Origin: Mariprofundus sp.
GTDB lineage: Bacteria; Pseudomonadota; Zetaproteobacteria; Mariprofundales; Mariprofundaceae
Assembly: GCA_021772775.1 (NCBI GenBank)
Contig: JAJFLH010000013.1
Coordinates: forward strand, 1 to 40,348
DNA: 40,348 bases
Direction: 5' to 3'
A program made the position numbers and the translations under genes. Below are positions 35,622 to 40,348 of this stretch, piece after piece (position 1 is the first letter of the stretch; every line of letters starts with the position of its first letter). The notes under the pieces were generated by a model. It saw only the letters and a list, made by a program, of their open reading frames with translations. It did not search any database and was not told where the DNA came from.

Positions 35622-36886
35622 ATGTTCGCTCGATTTTATATTATAGTTTTAACGATAATTATAGGCACGGCGTGTGCTGTTACTCCTACCTTCGGGGCAA
35701 CCATTTTTGATAGCTCAAAAACTGAATATGTGAATACGCGCTATCCCGTTGTCGCGGTCTCATTGGCCAATATTTCTGATGAAGAGGTTTTAACGGTACC
35801 GCATTTGGCAAAACAACTGCTGGAGATTTCGCACAGCGATGAACAGAAGGCATTTGCTATTTTTCGTTGGATTACAACGCATATCTCCTATGACTTTGAA
35901 AAACTTCAGCGCGGCATGCGCAGGAACTTAAATGCAGCCGAGGTGCTGGAAGAGAGAAAAGCTGTGTGTGGCGGCTATGCGGCGCTGTTCCAAGCATTAG
36001 CACAAGAACTGGGCTTGCGCTCGTTCGTCATAAAAGGGAAAGCTAAAGCTTATGGATTTAATGCACTAAGCCATGCATGGAATGCGATTCAACTTGAGGG
36101 AGACTGGTATCTGATCGATGCCACCTGGGGATCAGGTTACCTTGATGAGAAGCAGCGCTTTGTGAGGCGATATAATGATTATTATTTTTTACCTGCTGCT
36201 GAAGAGCTGATATTTACCCACTATCCGGATGAGGCAAATTGGCAGCTGCTGGATAAGCCGATTTCGATGGGTGAATTCTTAGATTCGGAACAGCTCTTTC
36301 CGCTTTTTTTAAATTGGGCATTGCTGCTCAGGTGATTGAGCTGCCCAGACATGGGGCTGTACATAAAATTGACTTTAAAAGTCCAGAGAGAGTCAAATTT
36401 ACTGCACGATTGTTAATGAATGGACGGGAGATGAAGGGTAATCACTTTATGGTTCATTATAGAGCAGGGCATGCTGATTTGGAGATGAAATTTCCGGCAA
36501 CGGCTGATTATGAGCTGGAATTGTTTGCCAAGGAGTGGGAAGCAACGGGGCTTTATAAGCCGATACTAAAAAAGAAACTTAAGGTATCAGTGGCAGATGC
36601 ATCGGGCTATCCAACCGTTATGGAGGCCTATCAAAATTCCTCCAGCCAACTGATCGGGCCTAAACGTTCTCTGCTTCGCAAAGGCAAAAAATATAACTTT
36701 AAAATTATCGTACCCAATGCGAGGAAAGTTGCGCTGATTGATGGCGAGCAGTGGCACTGGTTAAAGTCTGATTCAGCGACCTATTCGGGTCATTTTGCTG
36801 TTAACAGTAGTAAGGTGATTGTTGCAGCTGCATTCAGCTCACAAACGAGTCGGTTCGAATACCTTCTAACGTATGATATTCGTTAG
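35622..36886 (+). CDS. Transglutaminase-like (KY-type) secreted protein, interrupted by a -1 frame change
   Basis: The first frame (35622-36335, 237 codons) has a signal peptide (cut near TFG) and a transglutaminase-like core with the Cys-His-Asp triad in AVCGGYAAL, LSHAWNAI and LIDATWG. The second frame (reading on to 36886) gives a C-terminal beta-rich region of ~190 residues as in kyphoscoliosis-peptidase-like proteins. The two join exactly at T_TTT_TTA (36305-36311): after a -1 slip the reading continues AAA TTG GGC into the second frame, while the zero frame stops at 36335. This may be programmed slippage, a real frameshift mutation or a sequencing error in T7. Confidence 0.72.
36305..36344 (+). 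promoter_or_regulatory. Candidate -1 frameshift signal: slippery heptamer and downstream stem
   Basis: The heptamer T_TTT_TTA (36305-36311) sits in the right phase of the zero frame. A stem (36323-36330 with 36337-36344, seven pairs and one T-T mismatch, loop GGTGAT) begins 11 bases after it, slightly farther than usual for a stimulator. Confidence 0.4.
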
Positions 36887-36987
36887 CCCGTTAAACATAA
36901 TACGATAAAGCTGACTGTTCTGCGCCTACGCCAGTGCAGTGAAAGTTACTGAAAAGATTCCAAATCCAACAGTTTTAGGCCTATTTT

Positions 36988-37015
36988 TTGATTTTTGAGC
37001 GATTCTTTTTATAGT
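36988..37015 (+). promoter_or_regulatory. Sigma-70-like promoter placing the start at the ATG of the PRMT-like gene
   Basis: TTGATT (36988-36993) and TATAGT (37010-37015) are 16 bases apart. A start about seven bases after the -10 element falls on the ATG at 37022, so the mRNA would be leaderless. There is no Shine-Dalgarno before that ATG. Confidence 0.5.
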
Positions 37016-37021
37016 GTCTGT

Positions 37022-37939
37022 ATGAGTCAGGAAATTAATCCGTTTAAAGGCAGTGACATTAATAATAACTCCATCGCCGAAGCAGACAATCTGCTCGGCC
37101 AGTATATTCCTATGCATTATCATTTTCAGATGCTGGAAGATGAAGCTCGGATGACTGGTTTTAAAGCTGCTCTCGATTATCTGGTGCCGGAAGGTGGGAA
37201 GGTTCTTGATATGGGCGCTGGAACGGGTGTGCTCTCATTTATGGCAGCTCAAAAAGCTTCGCGCGTCTACAGTGTTGAACGTCAACCGGAGATGGTTCAG
37301 TGCGCCAGGGGCTTACTTACTGAGAATGGTTGCGGAGGCAAAGTGGAACTGGTGCAGGGTGATGCCAGGGATTATTTGCCACCTGAGCCGGTGGATGTGG
37401 TTGTGTGCGAGATGCTGCATTCAGGTCTGTTGCGTGAAAAACAGCTTGAAGTGATCCAGTCATTTAAAGATCGTTATCGTGAAAAGTTCGGTGAAAAGTT
37501 GCCTGTGTTTATTCCTGACGCAACGATTTTGGGTGTTGAACCCATCTCAGCCGACTTCTCCTTTCAGGGCTATCAGGCTCCTATCTCCTTTTTTGAAGAT
37601 CCCGGCATACTCTCAGCTCGTTATCTCTCTCTTGGGGAGGTTATACCTTACTGTGTTCTGGAGTATCAGGCAGAGATTCCTACGCAGCTAAGTTTTGATG
37701 GTTTACTCTCGGTCTCGAAAGAGGGGCGTTTCAACGCTCTTCGTTTTATCACCAAAAATCTGCTGGCCATTAATCTCAAAAATGGTGCAACCATTGATTG
37801 GATGAATCTGAACCTTATTCTGCCCATCAATGAACCCATTGATGCAAAAGCAGGCGATCAGTTCCAGGTGAGTTTTAATTACGAAGCCGGCGGCGAAATT
37901 CAGGCGCTAAAGAGCTCCATTGTGGTGATGAAGTCATAA
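37022..37939 (+). CDS. PRMT-like SAM-dependent methyltransferase
   Basis: The 305-residue protein resembles protein arginine methyltransferases. The start region MHYHFQMLEDEARMTGF matches the PRMT pre-core helix, followed by the SAM motif VLDMGAGTGV (61-70), the acidic SVER (E86), and CEMLHSGLLRE with E130 and E139 at the nine-residue spacing of the PRMT double-E loop. A beta-rich C-terminal region follows as in PRMT barrels. I cannot identify the THW loop. ATG 37022 is preferred over an upstream in-frame TTG at 36995. Bacterial substrates of such enzymes are largely unknown. It stands between the transglutaminase-like gene and a convergent lipoprotein gene. Confidence 0.75.
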   Translation: MSQEINPFKGSDINNNSIAEADNLLGQYIPMHYHFQMLEDEARMTGFKAALDYLVPEGGKVLDMGAGTGVLSFMAAQKASRVYSVERQPEMVQCARGLLTENGCGGKVELVQGDARDYLPPEPVDVVVCEMLHSGLLREKQLEVIQSFKDRYREKFGEKLPVFIPDATILGVEPISADFSFQGYQAPISFFEDPGILSARYLSLGEVIPYCVLEYQAEIPTQLSFDGLLSVSKEGRFNALRFITKNLLAINLKNGATIDWMNLNLILPINEPIDAKAGDQFQVSFNYEAGGEIQALKSSIVVMKS

Positions 37940-37972
37940 TTTTTTGAAGCCTTCAAGCTTAATAGTGAGGCG

Positions 37973-38635
37973 TTAAATCCCAACCTCTTTGATAAATGCG
38001 TCAGCTTCACGAATAGATTTTTCCATATCTTTTACCAGAGCTGAAATATTTGATTTCACCGCGCGCAGCTCCTTTTGCAGGGAGAGGATGGCTTTGGCAT
38101 TAAGGTTATGTTTTAAGTAGAGCACCTGATCCTTGAATGCATTGAGTACAGGATCCATCTTCTTTTCTGCCCGGCGCATGGCGCGAATGAGTTTTTTATA
38201 CTGTTGACGCGTTTTCTTTAGTTTCTGACTGCTGTCCCGTTTGAGTGCTGCATTGCTATACTGCTTAAGTTCAGTTTCCCACTCTTCAAAAAGAGCCTCT
38301 GCAACGGACTCAACTGAGTCGATTCTGTCACGGACATCGTTAGCGGCATCTTCACTATCTTCATACTCTGCATTGAGTTTATTGTACTTATCTTCCAGCT
38401 CACCACCTTTAAAGTTGAGCACCGATGAGAACTCTTCCAGTGACGATTTGAACTGCTCTTTGCCTTCCTGCTGTGAATCACGCGCCTTGCCAACTCGATC
38501 AACTAGGATGTCACGTTTGTGATAACCCACCTTTTCCATAGTCGAGTAATAGGCCTTCTGGCATCCACCTAGCAGTGCGATGAGAGCAATGCATAGAACG
38601 GTTTTTATCAGCGCTGAATGGTTATCAATTTGCAT
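37973..38635 (-). CDS. DUF2959 coiled-coil lipoprotein
   Basis: The 220-residue protein has a lipobox (IALLGGC, Cys25) and the DUF2959 start AYYSTMEKVGYHKRDILVDRV. The rest is long, charged coiled-coil helix (~50-215). No function is established for the family to my knowledge. AAAAGGGAC before the ATG is a good ribosome site. It is convergent with the PRMT-like gene with a 33-bp gap. Confidence 0.85.
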   Translation of the reverse strand: MQIDNHSALIKTVLCIALIALLGGCQKAYYSTMEKVGYHKRDILVDRVGKARDSQQEGKEQFKSSLEEFSSVLNFKGGELEDKYNKLNAEYEDSEDAANDVRDRIDSVESVAEALFEEWETELKQYSNAALKRDSSQKLKKTRQQYKKLIRAMRRAEKKMDPVLNAFKDQVLYLKHNLNAKAILSLQKELRAVKSNISALVKDMEKSIREADAFIKEVGI

Positions 38636-38792
38636 GTCAGTCCCTTTTCATAAAGATCTGTATTTAAAGCCTACTATAACCATAACATAGCTATCGTGCT
38701 GTAACTTGGCCAGTCGAAGCTCATAGGCATACGTCAGCCAAGATAGTGAGAGTGCTTTGAGGGTCATTGGAGATGACTCCACTTGATCCATG

Positions 38793-38976
38793 CCCGTCAT
38801 ACCCTAGGGCAGCTTCTCTGCCTTCGCATTCACCTTCTTCCACGAAGGCGGGACAGAGAGGCGAAGTCGCTTGGACGGCTGCAAGCCGCCCGTAGGGTGA
38901 GGCGCAAAGCGCTGAATCAATCCAGTCACTCAACGTGTTTCTGGATACCCGATCAGGTCGGGTATGGCGAGGTGAA
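38793..38976. repeat. Palindromic intergenic repeat-like block
   Basis: The block starts with CCCGTCATACCC and ends with GGGTATGGCG, so its ends are roughly inverted. Inside are CTCTGCCTTCG...CGAAGGCGGGACAGAG, the stem GACGGCTGCAAGCCGCC, CGCAAAGCG, and the perfect hairpin ATACCCGA/TCGGGTAT (near 38947-38967). The GC content and text look unlike the flanks and like dispersed REP/MITE-type intergenic repeats seen in many proteobacteria. No second copy is in this window. Confidence 0.5.
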
Positions 38977-39267
38977 TGGCGCAGCCAGAGAGGGGGCCTT
39001 GGGGTGCAAAATAATTTAAGTGGGATAGGCGTGGTTTTTTCATCCATTTTTGCTGTTGGATTCAGTCCTGTGATCGAATTGGGGCAGATTAAACTAAAAG
39101 ATTGATTCTTCTAAAATGAAAAGAGAGTAGAGCGGGATAGGGACTTTTCAAAGTTCCTTTTGAGGTCAGAATAAAGATATCAGCTGCTCCAGGTTTTGCT
39201 CCTGGGCAGTGAGAGGTTTCATTTCTCTCGATCTTGCAGTGCAGCCGTAGTGGTTCCAGTTCGGTTA

Positions 39268-39290
39268 AGGGAGCTATAGTGGAGCTCCCT
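39268..39290 (-). terminator. Hairpin after the small membrane protein gene
   Basis: Perfect 8-bp arms AGGGAGCT (39268-39275) and AGCTCCCT (39283-39290) lie 8 bp after the stop of the minus-strand small gene. The U-tract is weak, so it is a possible terminator or RNA-end stabiliser. Confidence 0.55.
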
Positions 39291-39297
39291 GTTGTTC

Positions 39298-39429
39298 TTA
39301 CATGTGATATTCTACGTGGTGGGCTGTGTCTTTGGTCATACCGTGTGCACGCATATATAAGTGGTATAAAACAACTGATGTGATGGCGATAATTGCGATT
39401 AAACCAAAGATATTGAAAAATAGTTCCAT
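39298..39429 (-). CDS. Small single-span membrane protein (43 aa)
   Basis: On the minus strand, ATG at 39427-39429 follows AAGGAG at good spacing. The 43-residue product has one membrane helix (about residues 4-25, FFNIFGLIAIIAITSVVLYH) and a short His-rich tail (YMRAHGMTKDTAHHVEYHM) facing the other side. A hairpin follows the stop. The size, helix and His-rich tail recall small subunits of respiratory oxidases or small transport-complex subunits, but no family is recognised and no such complex lies in the window. Confidence 0.68.
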   Translation of the reverse strand: MELFFNIFGLIAIIAITSVVLYHLYMRAHGMTKDTAHHVEYHM

Positions 39430-39700
39430 CCTATACTCCTTGTTATCCGATAAATTAAAACTGAATGACCAAGATCAGGGGAGGGGGAGTGATTAACTTG
39501 GCCACTCAGCTTGGATATAAGTGTATAGGGGCTGTAAGTGCTGAACATACGACTAAAGTATGATTCTGTTTTTGCCGCTTGTGCTTCTGCCGAAGACCTC
39601 GGCCTGACGGATATATTCCAGAACTCTGGCTCTCAGGGCTCTACCCGACCGCCTCAGAATAATCGGTGCAGCCTGATCTGAAAGGCTCTTTCTTCAAAAA

Positions 39701-39723
39701 TATTTTGCATGAGATGCAAAATA
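39701..39723. promoter_or_regulatory. Perfect 10-bp-arm inverted repeat
   Basis: TATTTTGCAT (39701-39710) and ATGCAAAATA (39714-39723) flank GAG. Its right arm merges into AAAATAATCGAAATAA, a motif that also precedes copy 1 of the 28-bp site. Operator-like; the regulator is unknown. Confidence 0.45.
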
Positions 39724-39748
39724 ATCGAAATAACAGCAAATTAATTGC

Positions 39749-39776
39749 GTTTTATCATCAATATTGATGATGAAAT
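39749..39776. promoter_or_regulatory. 28-bp duplicated operator-like site with 18-bp perfect palindrome (copy 2)
   Basis: It is identical to 9167-9194, with the palindrome at 39754-39771. It lies 325 bp before the small membrane protein (minus strand) and about 250 bp before the IS30 end (plus strand), so the gene it controls is not clear; the IS insertion may have removed it. Confidence 0.58.
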
Positions 39777-40029
39777 CGTTGTTCAGGGGGGCGCATAGCC
39801 CGTTGTCTGATTTCTGAATTGATGTGCTGTTGTTTTCAGGAAGAGGTTTTGAAGTAAGTGGGGTAGATATTTGGATTTACAGGAAATGATTGAGCAAGAA
39901 GGCGCATTCATGCAAACTGATTCGCTCTGTCCATCACCTTTCCTTTTGCTACTGTGATCTCTCGTTGCTGTTGTTGAATTCCGTTAGTAAGTTTGGCGTT
40001 ATATAATTATAACCGTTGGTTTTATAAAA

Positions 40030-40348
40030 CGCGGATTCAATTTCCAAGTGCAACTCCAGTGAGTTGAGTTTTGGTATTGAAGGACACTTCGTGGGGTGTT
40101 CTGTAGCCCAGCGTCTTTCTTGGTCGATGATTTAGCCTGTGCATGATGAAGTCAACCTCCTCATCAGTGACCGTATTGAACCTTCGGCTCTTGGGAATGT
40201 ATTGCCGCACCAAGCCATTGGTGTTTTCATTCAAACCTCTTTCCCATGATGCATATGGGTGCGCGAAATAAATATCAGCCTTGAGTTGCCTAGCCACTTT
40301 CTGATGCCCTGAAAATTCCAAACCGTTATCTTGAGTGATGGTATGCAC
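40030..40348 (-). mobile_element. IS30-family element (partial, cut by window edge)
   Basis: The element runs off the right end of the window. Its inner edge is near 40030, where identity with the left-hand copy ends (CGCGGATTCAATTT on the plus strand, an IS30-type terminal repeat). With the left copy it forms an inward-facing pair around about 39.9 kb. Confidence 0.85.
40037..40348 (-). CDS. IS30-family transposase, C-terminal 103 codons
   Basis: This is the C-terminal part of a DDE transposase. The second catalytic Asp (TQDNGLEF) and the Glu (ERGLNENTNGLVRQY) are present, followed by RRFNTVTDEEV and NHRPRKTLGYRTPHEV as in IS30. The frame is open to the window edge, so this copy may be intact outside the window. 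Confidence 0.92.
   Translation of the reverse strand: MHTITQDNGLEFSGHQKVARQLKADIYFAHPYASWERGLNENTNGLVRQYIPKSRRFNTVTDEEVDFIMHRLNHRPRKTLGYRTPHEVSFNTKTQLTGVALGN

Larger units (their letters stand above)
38636..39297. other. Long non-coding region with hairpin-rich blocks
   Basis: No convincing gene was found in these 662 bp; frames open on the minus strand at 38721-39047 run across a palindromic repeat-like block and have no protein-like features. A second set of short hairpins lies at about 39150-39235: TTCCAGG-type stem CCAGG/CCTGG around 39188-39206 and GAGAG/CTCTC around 39211-39229. Confidence 0.5.
39430..40029. other. Non-coding region with palindromic sites next to IS30
   Basis: No gene is supported in these 600 bp. 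It holds the promoter region of the small membrane protein, a GC-rich stretch (39575-39690) with short hairpins, the inverted repeat at 39701-39723 and copy 2 of the 28-bp site. A short plus-strand frame near 39875-39957 (starting LDLQEMIEQEGA) is open for under 30 codons and is not called. Confidence 0.5.

Noticed and set aside
38721-39047. Open frames of 78-108 codons on both strands
   Set aside because: They run through the palindromic repeat-like block, lack ribosome sites, and read as low-sense Arg/Pro-rich peptides.
39718-39776. Possibility that the two 28-bp copies are attachment sites of an integrated element spanning 9167-39776
   Set aside because: No integrase, phage or conjugation genes lie between them, and the interval includes housekeeping operons; an operator is the simpler reading.
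39875-39957. Short frame starting LDLQEMIEQEGA with AGGAA upstream of its ATG
   Set aside because: It ends after under 30 codons with no recognisable domain; it could be a gene start cut by rearrangement, but evidence is too thin.
1-40348. tRNA, rRNA and CRISPR features
   Set aside because: No T-loop consensus in a cloverleaf context, no rRNA-like sequence and no regularly spaced direct repeats were seen on reading, although a covariance search was not possible.

Overview
The window reads as an accessory-bearing stretch of a Gram-negative proteobacterial chromosome with moderate to low GC. It has outer-membrane proteins, lipoproteins with a lipobox, Lnt, HflD, a one-domain SerB, an ArgS-SPOR-AmgK run and a miaB-phoH-ybeY-corC-lnt-gpsA-smr operon. 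HflD points to a gamma- or zeta-like proteobacterium. The many PAS, HDOD, EAL and ferritin-like/diiron proteins would suit a redox-gradient organism such as an iron oxidiser. That placement is an inference from gene content only. No rRNA, tRNA or CRISPR array was found.

Layout. 1-139 and 40030-40348: ends of two near-identical IS30-family elements that point inward; the window probably stops where an assembly broke in this repeat. 408-5443: acyl-CoA ligase, serB, a DUF455 ferritin-like protein, hflD, a small secreted protein and an OmpA-like lipoprotein closed by a clear terminator (5462-5493). 5617-9045: argS, a SPOR-domain protein and an AmgK-like sugar kinase. 9377-14249: a tight three-gene set (coiled-coil porin, periplasmic binding protein, membrane hybrid histidine kinase) with no transporter permease or ATPase. 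14330-21606: slyD, then on the minus strand the seven-gene miaB to smr operon. 21765-25689: two convergent HDOD proteins, one overlapping a GspE/PilB-type ATPase with an N-terminal MshEN-like region. 25813-26210: a decayed piece of smc. 26395-29250: a cytoplasmic PAS hybrid kinase directly behind an oxygen-binding diiron (ODP-type) beta-lactamase-fold protein. 29370-32028: an unusual FetB-like permease without a partner ATPase, a TylF-like methyltransferase and a double cyclic-nucleotide-binding-domain protein. 32070-38635: a small periplasmic protein, a PAS-GGDEF-EAL protein, a one-POTRA Omp85 protein, a transglutaminase-like gene split by a -1 frame change at a T_TTT_TTA heptamer, a PRMT-like methyltransferase with a possible leaderless mRNA, and a DUF2959 lipoprotein. 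38636-40029: mostly non-coding, with a hairpin-rich repeat-like block, a 43-codon membrane protein gene and palindromic sites.

The most interesting material is regulatory and sensory. There are two separate gene sets that couple a soluble ligand- or gas-binding protein to a hybrid kinase. An exact 28-bp duplicate built on the 18-bp palindrome ATCATCAATATTGATGAT lies upstream of the porin set and again near the right end, in both places preceded by AAAATA-N3-GAAATAA. A candidate slippery-site gene and an ABC-type permease that appears to have lost its ATPase-coupling loop are also notable. None of these functions is proven by sequence alone.
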